Below, in pieces: positions 17,486 to 26,692 of a DNA stretch of 64,000 nt. Below the pieces are notes generated by a model, which saw nothing but the letters and a program-made list of their open reading frames with translations, was not told the origin of the DNA and searched no databases. The translations under genes were made by a program, and so were the position numbers. How positions within the stretch are numbered: position 1 is the first letter of the stretch; the number at the start of each line of letters is the position of its first letter. This stretch comes from Streptomyces himalayensis subsp. himalayensis (GTDB lineage: Bacteria > Actinomycetota > Actinomycetes > Streptomycetales > Streptomycetaceae), in the NCBI RefSeq assembly GCF_013778455.1, contig NZ_JACEHE010000006.1, forward strand, positions 310,001-374,000. The letters run 5' to 3'.

Positions 17486-17686
17486 TCAGACGGCAGCCGG
17501 ACGCCGCTCCATGAAGTAAGCGAGCGCCTGAGCCTTGAGCCGGTCGAGGCACGCCTTGCAGGCGTGGACCGGGGCATGCTGCCCGTCCCACTGCAGTGGG
17601 CCGAGCCAGATCACGGGCACTCCGGTGCGCTCGCACCCGAGCCAGCAGTCACCGGTGACCCAGTGCTCATGCACGCGGGAGGTCAT
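17486..17686 (-). CDS. Small Cys-rich protein of unknown function
   Basis: A 66-aa protein with two cysteine pairs (CWLGC near residues 14-18 and CKACLDRL near 43-46), a spacing that suggests a small zinc-binding unit. The start overlaps the preceding stop as ATGA, so it is co-translated with the 72-aa protein and the ATPase upstream. No function is assigned. Confidence 0.65.
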   Translation of the reverse strand: MTSRVHEHWVTGDCWLGCERTGVPVIWLGPLQWDGQHAPVHACKACLDRLKAQALAYFMERRPAAV

Positions 17687-17901
17687 GTCTCAGCTCCCGT
17701 CCACGGGCCAGGGGCGGGCGACCGGCAGGTGGGCCCGCACACCCAGAGCCGGAACAGCAGGCCCCGATGACGTACATCGCCCAAGATCTCGCCGCTCGCT
17801 CCCAGGTACCTGGCACAGCGTGCGCACTCCATGGCCATCTGCTGGCGGGGACGTAGGCGGGCGACGTCCGGCACGGGCGGGGTAGCCACGGCCGGCTTCA
17901 C
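17683..17901 (-). CDS. Small Cys-containing protein of unknown function
   Basis: A 72-aa protein from a GTG that overlaps the ATPase stop as GTGA (start VKPAVATPPVP). It contains CARC near residues 26-29 and WVCGPTC near 53-59, again a possible metal-binding arrangement. It sits in a three-gene chain ATPase / 72 aa / 66 aa. Such chains with an RsbW-like ATPase are common in Streptomyces, but their role is not known to me. Confidence 0.62.
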   Translation of the reverse strand: MKPAVATPPVPDVARLRPRQQMAMECARCARYLGASGEILGDVRHRGLLFRLWVCGPTCRSPAPGPWTGAET

Positions 17902-18344
17902 TCGTCGCCCTTCATGAAGAGTTCGGCCCAGACCTCTTTGCACCGTGGGCGCTCGTCCGGGCCATGCAGGTCATAGCCCCATCGGTCGGCAATGCCGTCG
18001 ATCAGAAGCAGGCCACGGCCTGACTCGTCGTCATCCCCGACCTGCCCGAGCACCGGCATGCGCGATGGCGCCCGGTCCACGACCCCAACGCGCACCCGTG
18101 TCGCGCTCGGCCGCCCAATAATCAGGCGGATCGAGTCGCACGGGGTGTGCCTGACGGCGTTCGCGATCAGCTCCGAGATGATCAGCGCGGCGACGTGGGC
18201 AAGGTTGTCGAGGTGCCATACGCCGAGGACGTCACGGACGAGCTTGCGGCCGATTTTGGCCGTGGACGGCTCACACGGGAATGTCTGGCTGTAGGCGGGG
18301 TGGCCGGTGGGGGCGGCCTGAACTGGCTTAATGAGACTCGTCAT
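17898..18344 (-). CDS. RsbW/SpoIIAB-like ATP-binding protein
   Basis: A 148-aa HATPase (GHKL) protein. The N box is LIISELIANAVRHTP, the G1 box is VGVVDRAPSRMP and the G2 region is ESGRGLLLIDGIADRWGY. These small ATPases usually act as anti-sigma kinases or partner-switching proteins. The ATG at 18344 (MTSLIKPV) is preferred to one 13 codons earlier because the extra residues are low-complexity and lie outside the fold. It is divergent from the XRE regulator at 18586 and may share its control region. An imperfect GC-rich hairpin lies at 18373-18415. Confidence 0.8.
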   Translation of the reverse strand: MTSLIKPVQAAPTGHPAYSQTFPCEPSTAKIGRKLVRDVLGVWHLDNLAHVAALIISELIANAVRHTPCDSIRLIIGRPSATRVRVGVVDRAPSRMPVLGQVGDDDESGRGLLLIDGIADRWGYDLHGPDERPRCKEVWAELFMKGDE

Positions 18345-18585
18345 TGGGGTTGAGCCTTCGCGTCGTCTCGGCGCCCGGCCCACCCCCGCGGGGGAACCTC
18401 AGGGGCGGGCCGGGCCGTCAACAGCCGCCCCCACGGTGGGCGTGGCGGGTGACCGACACCAAGACAACTCCCTTCCCGAGCAAGGTGATTAGGGCGATCA
18501 GCCGTCCGTCCATCGGAAGGACCTAGGGCGATTTGACCTTCTCTTTACCTGGCGGGTCAGGGGAGGTGAGGGCTACCGTGCGGAC

Positions 18586-19872
18586 ATGGACACCACGCGC
18601 AACACCGTTCTTGAGGCGTGGATGGCCGAACACGGCTACAGCTCCAACAGCCTTGCTGACGCTGTGAACAGGGCCTTAGAGGAGCTGACCGGGAGACATG
18701 GCGGCCTCGACGGTTCATCGGTCCGGGACTGGAAAGCAGGCCGGGTCACGTGGCCCAAATCGGCTACCCGCAAGGCGCTTGAGGACGTCAGCGGCCTGCC
18801 CGCCATCGCTCTAGGGTTCGTGCCACGGGGCCGGACTCCGTCCAGCCCAGCCCCACCGCAGCAGGAGGACCCCGACATGAAGCGCCGTACCCTCGTCGGA
18901 GGCATCGCGGCGGCTGCCGCCGCAGCAGCCGCCGCTCCCGGCACCGCATCCCCGCGCCGCATCGGCATGAGCGACGTCGACCGTCTACAGAAGCGCTTCG
19001 CCGAGATCATCGCCAGCGACCACCGCCACGGCGGCCAACTCGGCATCGAGCAGCGGGCCGCCGCTCTCGCCGACGAGGCCCTGAATCTCCAGAACGCGGG
19101 CAGCGCCAGCCAGCGGGTACGCAGCAGCCTCTACGCCTCCGCAGCGGCGTTCCGTTCCTCAGCGATGTGGGCTGCCATCGACGGCCGGCGCTACGACATC
19201 GCCAAGGCGCACATGCGTGAGGCCCAGGCGCTCGTCGAGATGTCCGGCGACCAGGCGATCAAGTTCCGCATCTGGAGCCACGCAGGCACTATGTACCGGC
19301 ACATGGGCCGTCCCGCGGACGCGTTCGCCGCCAACGACGTCGCCCGCAACCTGCACCTCACCCGCCGAGACCCTCTGTTCGCCTCCCTGGGCCTGGCCCG
19401 CCAAGGCGCCATCCACGGCGCGGCCCAGGACCGCACCGGCACCCGCCGGGCGTTCGAGCAGGCGCAGGACGCCATGCTGCGCGCCGACCCCGCCGACTAC
19501 CGGCCGGTGTGGATGCTCGCCTTCTACGACCAGGCTGAACTGGACTCCCTGGCCCTGTCAGCGCACTTGGCGCTCGGCGACTACTCGACAGCCGAGTACC
19601 ACGCCCACCGCTGCCTGTCCGCCCTCCGACCCCACATGATCCGCTCCCGGGCCATCACCACGACCCGGCTCGCACACGCCCAGCTCGCCCAGGGTGCCCC
19701 CGAAGCTGCCACTGCCACCGCAATGAAGGTCCCCGCCGAGGCCGCTACGCAGCACGCCCGGGTCACGCGCATGCTGCAAGAGTTCGGGGCCGCACTGCGC
19801 GCCACCGCGCCGGGCAGTTCCAGTGTGCAGACCTGGACCGAGCACGCCGCCACCTGGAGGATGGCCGCATGA
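18586..19872 (+). CDS. XRE-type regulator with TPR-like C-terminal domain
   Basis: A 428-aa protein. The first 80 or so residues form a helix-turn-helix-like domain (SNSLADAVNRALEELTGR, SSVRDWKAGRVTWPKSATRK). From about 140 on it is all-helical with TPR-like repeats (AFRSSAMWAAIDGRRYDIAKA, MYRHMGRPADAFAANDVARN). Between them is an unusual MKRRTLVGG segment followed by a run of about ten Ala, which looks like a Tat-type signal but is internal. A TPR domain behind an HTH suggests peptide or protein sensing. It overlaps the GNAT gene by 4 bp. Confidence 0.75.
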   Translation: MDTTRNTVLEAWMAEHGYSSNSLADAVNRALEELTGRHGGLDGSSVRDWKAGRVTWPKSATRKALEDVSGLPAIALGFVPRGRTPSSPAPPQQEDPDMKRRTLVGGIAAAAAAAAAAPGTASPRRIGMSDVDRLQKRFAEIIASDHRHGGQLGIEQRAAALADEALNLQNAGSASQRVRSSLYASAAAFRSSAMWAAIDGRRYDIAKAHMREAQALVEMSGDQAIKFRIWSHAGTMYRHMGRPADAFAANDVARNLHLTRRDPLFASLGLARQGAIHGAAQDRTGTRRAFEQAQDAMLRADPADYRPVWMLAFYDQAELDSLALSAHLALGDYSTAEYHAHRCLSALRPHMIRSRAITTTRLAHAQLAQGAPEAATATAMKVPAEAATQHARVTRMLQEFGAALRATAPGSSSVQTWTEHAATWRMAA

Positions 19873-20408
19873 CCACGGCGCCCGCCATCGAACTGCGCAC
19901 CTTCACCACCCTCGACACCGCTCGCGGCGACCTCCTCGATGCGTACGCCGAAGTGCGCGCCCCACTCCTCCACCTGCCGAACTACGCGGTCACCGCGTTC
20001 GGCGAACGCCTGGACCGGCACAGCACCGAGCCGGGGTTCGCGGCTGTCCTCGCGTACGCGGGCAGGCATCCGGTCGGCTACGCCTACGGCAATACCATTG
20101 AGCACGGCGACCGGTACTGGCAGCGCACCAACCCGGCTCCGGCGGAGAAGTACACCCAGCGACCGGCCGTTGCCCTGAAGGAGATCGGCGTCCGGCCTGC
20201 CTGGCGGAAGACCGGCACTGCCCTGCGTATCCACGACGCCCTCCTCGCCACACGTGACGAGCCCTTCGTCACCCTCATGGTCAACCCGGCCGCTGGGGAC
20301 GGAAAAGTCCACGCGCTCTACAAGTCGTGGGGATACGAAGACATCGGGCAGAGCCAGCCGTCAGTGGCCTCGCCCGTCCTCACTGTGATGATCCGCGCAA
20401 GCCGCTGA
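19869..20408 (+). CDS. GNAT-family N-acetyltransferase
   Basis: A 179-aa protein with a GNAT fold: ALKEIGVRPAWRKTGTALRI is the beta4/P-loop acetyl-CoA motif region (an imperfect RxxGxG/A), and ALYKSWGYEDIG is the C-terminal motif. The substrate is unknown. It is translationally coupled to the XRE regulator through an ATGA overlap. Tailoring of the nearby lanthipeptide is conceivable but unsupported. Confidence 0.75.
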   Translation: MTTAPAIELRTFTTLDTARGDLLDAYAEVRAPLLHLPNYAVTAFGERLDRHSTEPGFAAVLAYAGRHPVGYAYGNTIEHGDRYWQRTNPAPAEKYTQRPAVALKEIGVRPAWRKTGTALRIHDALLATRDEPFVTLMVNPAAGDGKVHALYKSWGYEDIGQSQPSVASPVLTVMIRASR

Positions 20409-20776
20409 ACAGCACCACGGCCCACCGGCTTGACGGACTTCCACCGATACCAGTTTCCCTGCCTTTTCTCGCAGCCCCCGCAGGTCGTACGCGAGTCGCT
20501 GTACGGGCCTGCCGTCCGGGTCGACCGGCTTCTCGCGTCGTCCCGCCCGGAACACTTTTCAAGCGCTTCAAGCCAAAGAGCAGGCGTTCAACCCATGTTT
20601 TCCTCCCATCTCGACGCAATCCCGGCCTACCTGTGAAATACCCCTACCGAGAGCGCCCTGCTCGCACGGAAACTATCAATGCACACATCCCTCGCCCCAC
20701 TCCCCAGCGTGCAAATTTTTCGCGCGTAAGGGGTAGCATGTGAAAACAGATTGCCACCTGAAGGGGGAGCCGCGCA
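20409..20776 (+). other. Intergenic region upstream of the Lrp gene
   Basis: No gene is supported here. The last part is relatively AT-rich (around 20700-20750, GTGCAAATTTTTCGCGCG) and probably carries the lrp promoter. An AAGGGGGAG ribosome-binding site at 20761-20769 precedes the TTG start. Confidence 0.5.
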
Positions 20777-21775
20777 TTGGAGACCTCAAGCCAGTCCGAA
20801 ACTAGGTCGCCCAAGGACAGCAAGGCGCCTGGTGGACTGCTCGATGCCGTCGATCGGCAGCTCGTCGAACTCCTTGTCGCGGACGGGCGGGCGGGTTACG
20901 CCGAACTCGGCGCCCGTGTCGAGCTGTCAGGCGACGCGGTCCGTGAGCGGCTGAAGCGACTGATCGCTGACGATGTCATCAAAGTGGTCGGCAGTGTCTC
21001 CCCGGCCACCGTGGGCCTGGATAGCTTCGCGCTGGTGGGTATCACTGTCAGTGGCCCGGCGCTGCCCGTGGCCCGAGCGCTGGCGGAACTGCCCGAGGCC
21101 GATCTAGTGGTGCAGACGACCGGCATGTTCGACATCATTATCGAACTCGTGTGCCGCGATGACCGCGAAATGCTGCAGGTCCTGGATGAGTCGGTTCGCA
21201 GCGTCCTCGGGGTGCACACCTGCATGGCCATGCACTATCTCTCGGTGGAGAAGTACGCGCCCGAGGGCTCCCAGCAACTCCTCGTCGGCGGTGGGCGCCC
21301 CGGCAACTCGGCGGGGCCGGATGCCCGGGGAGACTTCGACGACGCCGACCGAGCCTTGGTTGCCGTTCTCCAGCAGGATGGGCGCGCCTCTTTCAAAGAA
21401 CTCGCCGAGCAGTCGGGCGTGCCATACGCCAGTGCCCGTCGCCGTGTGCTGCGCCTCCTGGAGCGCGGCGAGGTGCGAATCGTGACGATCACCAACCAGC
21501 TTTTGTACGGTCGACGCGTGCAGGCCGGGGTCGGGCTGCGCGTGCAGGGCCCGATTCCTGACGTGGTGCAGTACCTCAGTGACATCGATGAGGTGGAAGT
21601 AGTGGCCGCCACCACTGGGCCGTACGACCTGCTGCTGGAGGTCAGCTGCGCGAGCCGGGCAGATCTGTACCGGCTGACGGGGACCGTGCTCCGCCAAATC
21701 TCGGGGATCACGTCGACGGAGACGTTCAGCTACATCGACGTTCACAAGCTGCCGTACACCTGGACCGCTCTCTGA
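20777..21775 (+). CDS. Lrp/AsnC-family regulator with two HTH-ligand modules
   Basis: A 332-aa protein built from two tandem Lrp units: HTH LDAVDRQLVELLVADGRAGYAELG with VRERLKRLI, a RAM-like domain, then a second HTH FDDADRALVAVLQQDGRASFKELA with ASARRRVLRLLERG and a second ligand domain ending DVHKLPYTWTAL. The start is TTG at 20777, 7 nt after AAGGGGGAG. Double-length Lrp proteins are frequent in actinomycetes and often control amino-acid or amine catabolism. A damaged copy lies at 27937-28243, beside the GABA/permease genes, so this protein may regulate that block. Confidence 0.87.
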   Translation: METSSQSETRSPKDSKAPGGLLDAVDRQLVELLVADGRAGYAELGARVELSGDAVRERLKRLIADDVIKVVGSVSPATVGLDSFALVGITVSGPALPVARALAELPEADLVVQTTGMFDIIIELVCRDDREMLQVLDESVRSVLGVHTCMAMHYLSVEKYAPEGSQQLLVGGGRPGNSAGPDARGDFDDADRALVAVLQQDGRASFKELAEQSGVPYASARRRVLRLLERGEVRIVTITNQLLYGRRVQAGVGLRVQGPIPDVVQYLSDIDEVEVVAATTGPYDLLLEVSCASRADLYRLTGTVLRQISGITSTETFSYIDVHKLPYTWTAL

Positions 21776-21795
21776 CGGGCTCTCTTCAAAGAGCA

Positions 21796-21836
21796 GCGTG
21801 GGAGTGTCAGACGCCTACCGTCTGGCACTCCCACGC
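21796..21836. terminator. Bidirectional terminator after lrp
   Basis: An 18-bp stem (one G-T wobble) with a CCTAC loop, between the convergent lrp and MBL genes. Its outer part GGGAGTG..CACTCCC and inner CAGACG..CGTCTG recur in the hairpin at 28295-28329. Confidence 0.85.
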
Positions 21837-22174
21837 AACTCAATTCCTAGCAGGCCCGACAACCGAGGTGGATTCACCGGGCGCCACGGCGGCTTCGCAT
21901 CTGTATGTGCCTGAATCACCTTAGAGCTCGGTCCGGGCTTGTGGCCTCCGGGCCTGTGTGGCTCTTTGCCCCTGTCCTTGGTGATCCTGGGGTGCTGTCG
22001 CCGGCCCAATCCGCGTGAGGGAGCGCCTCGGGCGGCCCTCACACCTTCAGCCGTACAACCGCCCGTGGACGTGGCCAGCGTGGCCTTGCGTAGCGAGACC
22101 GCCTTGGCGAACCGATACTGCCCGCCTGGCATCTGGCCGCAGGCACGGGCGGCGATCGCGCCTACCGGCCCCGG

Positions 22175-22957
22175 TTAGCCCGCATACGTCTTCGGCTTGC
22201 CGACCCTGCACAGATAGCGTTCCGCGAGCTCCACCAGACGTTCTCGGCCGAAGCGCTCGCCATGACCCGCCATGATCGTGTCGACATCGAGCTCCAGCAG
22301 CCGTCGCATGGTCACCTGGTAGTCCTCCGGTGAGCTCTCGGCGAGGAAGTCGATCATGTCAGTGCCGTCGTCGTACACGACGTCCCCGGAGAACAGCAGC
22401 TTCTGCTCCGGTTCGAATATCGCCACACTCCCCGGTGTATGCCCCGGAAGGTGGAGCACCTCCCACCGTGCGTCACCGAGGTCGATGACGTCGCCCTCCG
22501 CCAGTTCACGTGTCGGCACGACGGGCCGCAGTTCGTATGCGCCCCAGTCGTAGCTCTCCTCCGGTACGGCGTCAAGGAGCACTCCGTCCCCGAAGATGCC
22601 GTCCGGCGCCCCTAGTACGTGGGCGAGAGATCCGGGTACGAGAGAGCCCCGACCTGGTCGTTCGATCCTCTCGGCGGCGTGCGCCCAGACCTCGGCGAAT
22701 TCGTGTGCACCACCGAGGTGGTCCAGGTGACCGTGAGTCGCCACGAGTGCCGGCTCGCGGTCGAAGAACTCGGGAATGCATGATCGCATGGATGCGATGC
22801 CCAGGCCGCTGTCCACGAAGAGGTCCCTATCCCGTCCATGAATCACCCAGGTGTTCGCAGCGAGGACTGGCTTGGTGTGAGGCTCGCGAATCAGCGTCAG
22901 CGTGGGGCTGACCTGTTCGACGGTGAACCAGTTTGGAACCACGGGGAGTTGGGTCAT
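22175..22957 (-). CDS. MBL-fold metallohydrolase (glyoxalase II-like)
   Basis: A 260-aa metallo-beta-lactamase-fold hydrolase. Metal ligands are visible in ATHGHLDHLGG (HxHxDH), HLPGHTPGSVAIF, LFSGDVVYDDGTD and MAGHGERFGRE. The substrate is not evident. The ATG at 22957 (MTQLPVVPNWF) has a GGAG site upstream; the longer open frame above it is a shadow of the transporter gene. It follows the NCS1 transporter by 5 bp and belongs to the same leftward operon as the acyl-CoA ligase. Confidence 0.85.
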   Translation of the reverse strand: MTQLPVVPNWFTVEQVSPTLTLIREPHTKPVLAANTWVIHGRDRDLFVDSGLGIASMRSCIPEFFDREPALVATHGHLDHLGGAHEFAEVWAHAAERIERPGRGSLVPGSLAHVLGAPDGIFGDGVLLDAVPEESYDWGAYELRPVVPTRELAEGDVIDLGDARWEVLHLPGHTPGSVAIFEPEQKLLFSGDVVYDDGTDMIDFLAESSPEDYQVTMRRLLELDVDTIMAGHGERFGRERLVELAERYLCRVGKPKTYAG

Positions 22958-22962
22958 GGATT

Positions 22963-24396
22963 TCAGCTCCTCGGGTGTTCCGGGGCGGTCACGGGCCGAA
23001 GGACGTGGTGCAGTAGATAACCGCCACCGGACACCAGGAGGCCTGCGAACAGCGACAGATCGGCTCCGTCCAACCGCGCCACCAGGGGACCCGACCACAG
23101 GCTGCTGTACGCGACCGAGGCGGAGGCGACTGTGCCGAGGACGAACCAGCCAAGCGCCCGCCGGTTCCAGCCCTTGGTGTACCAGTACGGACCTTCGCCG
23201 GCCTGGTGCAGGGCCCGGACGTCGTAGTGCGCTCGTCTCAGCAGCATGTCGGCGAGGAAGACGCCACACCATGAGGTGGCCCAGACGATGAGCAAGGTGA
23301 GGAACGCTGTCAGCGAATCGGTCAGGTCATGGAAAAAGAGCACGTATGCCGCTGTCGCCACTGCCAGTGCCGTGTTGAACGCGACGGCGGTTGTGCGGCT
23401 TCCTTTGATGCCTGCGGCGAGCAGGCTCATGCCAGAGGAGTACGTGTTCAGGAAGTTGTTGGTCACCGTGCCGAGGACGACCACCGCCAGGTAGATGGTC
23501 AGGAACCATCCGGGGACGATCATGCCGATACCGGCAATGGGCTCGGTCATGTCGGTGACCGTGCTCGCCAAGAGACCGAGCACAGAGATGAACACCCCGG
23601 GCACGAAGCAACCGAGAGCCGTCGTGACGACCACCTTGGCAGGCCTCGCGTCCGCGGGGAGGTATCGCGAGAAGTCCGCACCGGTAGTGACGAAGGACAT
23701 CGGTCCGGCGCCCATGACGGCGAGGGCGACGAGCCATACGCTCAGCGCAGCCGTTGGCGCGTCGCCCATAGATCCGAAGTCGGCCTCACGGACGATGAAG
23801 ACTCCGAGCACGACCGTTCCCAGTCCGAGCAGGAAGGACAGGACGGTGTTGGCGGCCAGGATGGTTGCGTGGCCCCACATGGCGATGGTCACGGTGACCC
23901 CGGTCACCGCAAGCAACGAGACGACCTTCATGCCGGTGGACGGTCCAACCCCCAATGAGTCGAGAAGGCCCACGAGGGACAGCGTACCGATCACGATGTT
24001 CACCGACGTCCAGCCGACGGCCGTGAACCATGAGAGCAGGGCCGGGACACGGTTTCCGATGATGCCGAAGGTGCTTCGCGACACGGTGAGCATGCCGGTT
24101 CCGGCTCTCGGGCCCGCGATGGACGTAAACCCAACGAAGGTGAAGAAGGCGTTCCCGGCGACGATCACCGTCAGTCCTTGGGCAAGGGAGAGTCCCAGCG
24201 AGCCGACGACTGCCCCGAGGATCACCCAGGTGAACACCGTGTTCGTGCCAAACCACATGAAGAAGATGCCCGGATAGGTCGCAGTCCGCTCGCCTTCAGG
24301 GATGAAGTCGATGCCATGCTGCTCAACCGCGAACGCTCGGTTCTCTATTTTGTCCCTGGGCTTTTTCCCCTTGGACTCATCGAGAGAGGAGGTCAT
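22963..24396 (-). CDS. NCS1-family transporter (cytosine/purine/allantoin type)
   Basis: A 477-aa membrane protein with about 12 hydrophobic segments. NCS1 landmarks are GIDFIPEGERTATYPGIFFMWFGTN near the N-terminus, GPRAGTGMLTVSRSTFGIIGN, GPMSFVTTGADFSRYLP and NNFLNTYSSGMSLLAAGIKG. NCS1 carriers import nucleobases, hydantoins or related compounds with H+ or Na+; the actual substrate is unknown. It overlaps the acyl-CoA ligase by 4 bp and is followed by the MBL hydrolase, so the operon looks like import, CoA activation and hydrolysis. Confidence 0.87.
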   Translation of the reverse strand: MTSSLDESKGKKPRDKIENRAFAVEQHGIDFIPEGERTATYPGIFFMWFGTNTVFTWVILGAVVGSLGLSLAQGLTVIVAGNAFFTFVGFTSIAGPRAGTGMLTVSRSTFGIIGNRVPALLSWFTAVGWTSVNIVIGTLSLVGLLDSLGVGPSTGMKVVSLLAVTGVTVTIAMWGHATILAANTVLSFLLGLGTVVLGVFIVREADFGSMGDAPTAALSVWLVALAVMGAGPMSFVTTGADFSRYLPADARPAKVVVTTALGCFVPGVFISVLGLLASTVTDMTEPIAGIGMIVPGWFLTIYLAVVVLGTVTNNFLNTYSSGMSLLAAGIKGSRTTAVAFNTALAVATAAYVLFFHDLTDSLTAFLTLLIVWATSWCGVFLADMLLRRAHYDVRALHQAGEGPYWYTKGWNRRALGWFVLGTVASASVAYSSLWSGPLVARLDGADLSLFAGLLVSGGGYLLHHVLRPVTAPEHPRS

Positions 24397-25973
24397 CCCT
24401 GCGTCCTTTCTGGGGGAGCAGGTTGCCGCAAGTTGCGGCGCATCAACTTTCCGCTGGAGGTGGTAGGCAACTCGTCGACGAAATGCACAGCCCTGGGCAC
24501 TTTGTAAGCCGCCAGGTGTTGTCGGCAGTAGCCGATGAGCTCATCGGCGCTGGGTGAGCTCCCGGGGGCAGGGACGACGTAGGCGTGCGCCACCTCGCCC
24601 TTGACCCTGTCTGCCTCGCGGCCCACGGCGACCAGCGCGACCGCCTCGTGGCCGATGAGAACCCGCTCGATTTCTGCGGGATAGACGTTGTAACCGGCAG
24701 TCAGGATCATGTCTTTAAGCCGGTCCACGACGAAGAAGCGGCCGGCACCGTCATGCGTCGCGATGTCGCCCGTGTGCAGCCAGCCGCCGGGTGTGATCGT
24801 GTCGGCGGTCGCGGCAGGGCTATTGCAGTAACCCATAGTGACCAGCGGTCCGCGAGCCATCAGCTCGCCGGGATCGCCTGGCCCGCATTCGGAGACGCCA
24901 TCCTCGATGCTGACGACCTTTAGCTCGTTCCCCGGCAGCACCACGCCGATCGAGCCGTGCACGTTGGGGGCGTACAGGGCGTGCGTGGCGCCCAGGCCGG
25001 AGAGTTCCGTCATGCCCCAGAGCTCGATCATCGGAGCGCCAGTGAGCGCCTCCCAGGCGTTCATGACGCTCTCGGCGATGGTCTGCCCGCCCACCGTGCT
25101 CCGCGTGAGGCTTGAGAGGTCGGCATCGGACAGGCCCGGCGTGGCGAGCATGGTCGCGTACATGGCCGGGACACCTTCGAAGAGTGTGGCGCGGTGCTGC
25201 TCGATGCGCCGGATTGCTCCTTCGGGGTCGAACCGGGTCATCAGGACCACCCGGCCACCGGCCATGAGGGTGCCGTTGATGGCGACGTTGCCGTAGACAT
25301 GAGCCGAAGGCAGCGCTGTGACGACGACGTCGTCGGGCGTCCGTACATGCATCGTGGCGGTGTACGCACAGTTCAGCACGAGTGATAGGTGTGACTGCAT
25401 CGCCCCCTTGGGACGGCCGGTCGTTCCCGACGTGTAGGCGATGCACGCAAGGGACCCCGGGTTGACCGATACCGGTTCGAAGGGCTCCGTGTCGGCGGTC
25501 TCCACCAGCGTCTCGAAGCTCTCGACGTCACCTCCGACATCGTCGAACGCGACCACCCGCTCAAGGGTGGACACTCCGGCCAGCGCGTCCCCGGCTGCCT
25601 TGAGGCGCTCATCGGAGGCCAGCAGCACCTTGGTCCCTGAGTCAGTGAGGATGTAGGCGAGTTCTTCACCGGTCAGCATGACATTCAACGGATTCACGAC
25701 CGCGCCGCACCGGAGGGCGCCGTGGTAGGCGACGATCCACTCCCACCGGTTCTGGGAGATCAGCGACACCCGGTCACCGGGACGGAGCCCGCGCGCCGTG
25801 AGGGCGTGGGCAACTCGACTCGACAGCTGGTCCAGTTGCTCGAAAGTCAGGGTTCGGTGGTCGGTGATGAGAGCGGTACGGCGCGGCCAGCGTCGAGCGG
25901 CTCTCGGCAGGAGCTGACCCAGGCTGTCCAGAGGCGGAAACAGAGTGGCACCAACTGCGGGTCCGGCGTTCAA
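24393..25973 (-). CDS. AMP-dependent acyl-CoA ligase
   Basis: A 526-aa ANL-superfamily enzyme: P-loop YTSGTTGRPKGAMQSH, ELWGMTELSG (A5), GWLHTGDIATHD (A7), VVDRLKDMILTAGYNVYPAEIE (A8) and the catalytic Lys in TTSSGKLMRR (A10). It activates a carboxylic acid to its CoA thioester. The TTG at 25973 is chosen because a GGGAGG site lies 6 nt upstream; the frame continues 17 codons further without such a site. It is the first gene of the operon with the NCS1 transporter and the MBL hydrolase. Confidence 0.87.
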   Translation of the reverse strand: MNAGPAVGATLFPPLDSLGQLLPRAARRWPRRTALITDHRTLTFEQLDQLSSRVAHALTARGLRPGDRVSLISQNRWEWIVAYHGALRCGAVVNPLNVMLTGEELAYILTDSGTKVLLASDERLKAAGDALAGVSTLERVVAFDDVGGDVESFETLVETADTEPFEPVSVNPGSLACIAYTSGTTGRPKGAMQSHLSLVLNCAYTATMHVRTPDDVVVTALPSAHVYGNVAINGTLMAGGRVVLMTRFDPEGAIRRIEQHRATLFEGVPAMYATMLATPGLSDADLSSLTRSTVGGQTIAESVMNAWEALTGAPMIELWGMTELSGLGATHALYAPNVHGSIGVVLPGNELKVVSIEDGVSECGPGDPGELMARGPLVTMGYCNSPAATADTITPGGWLHTGDIATHDGAGRFFVVDRLKDMILTAGYNVYPAEIERVLIGHEAVALVAVGREADRVKGEVAHAYVVPAPGSSPSADELIGYCRQHLAAYKVPRAVHFVDELPTTSSGKLMRRNLRQPAPPERTQG

Positions 25974-26104
25974 GGACGACCTCCCGGCGGTGAATGCTGA
26001 GCGTGACACCGCAGTGAACCCCACTCGATGAGTCGTGCGTCACCTCCCAACGGAAGGGTCTTTTTGGCCAACTCATCCCCGGTGCTCAGGAGCGAGGTCG
26101 GCGC

Positions 26105-26692
26105 TCAGAACAGACCGAGCCGATACGCGATGGCGATGGCGTCAGCACGGTTCCGTGCACCCATCCGCTGGAGAGTTTCCTGCCAGTACGCCTTGACGGT
26201 CGTCGGGCGCAGACCGAGTTCCTGCGCGATCTCGTTGTTGGTCATGCCGTTGGCGACACACGCGAGCACGTCGTGTTGTCGCGGGGTCAGAAGGGCGCGC
26301 TCCGGGGCCGGTTCGTCGCGCAGTGAGCCGTCGTGCACCGCCCGGATCGCCGCGCGGAGCTCGGCGGGAGCGGTGTCCTTCGGCACAGTCGTCACCGCGC
26401 CGGCACGACGGGCAGCCGGGATTTGTCGGTTCCGGGGATCAGCGGTGAAGAGGACGATGCGTGCCACTGGGGCTGCCACGCACAGGGCCGTGACGGCGGC
26501 AGTGACGTCCGTGTCCCCCAGACGCACATCGAGGAGGATCACGTCAGGTGGCCGGGCTCGGACCGCCGACACCGCCTGCGCCAGCGTGGTTGCGGCACCC
26601 AGCAGTTCGAATTCGTCTTCGTCGACGAAGACGTTCTCAATCCCCGCCTGGACGATCGGGTGATCGTCGATGACAAAGAGTCCGATGCTCAT
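26105..26692 (-). CDS. NarL/LuxR-type response regulator
   Basis: A 195-aa response regulator. The receiver domain has FVIDDHP and phosphoacceptor Asp in VILLDVRLGD, and the C-terminal LuxR HTH reads LTPRQHDVLACVANGMTNNEIAQELGL with TVKAYWQETL. It pairs with the kinase at 26689-27801 through a 4-bp overlap. Likely targets are the adjacent ligase/transporter/hydrolase genes to its left. Confidence 0.9.
   Translation of the reverse strand: MSIGLFVIDDHPIVQAGIENVFVDEDEFELLGAATTLAQAVSAVRARPPDVILLDVRLGDTDVTAAVTALCVAAPVARIVLFTADPRNRQIPAARRAGAVTTVPKDTAPAELRAAIRAVHDGSLRDEPAPERALLTPRQHDVLACVANGMTNNEIAQELGLRPTTVKAYWQETLQRMGARNRADAIAIAYRLGLF

Noticed and set aside
14040..17636. LanB starting at 17636 (1198 aa)
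   Set aside because: The first 171 codons run through the precursor gene and its control region in another frame; the GTG at 17123 has a proper ribosome-binding site.
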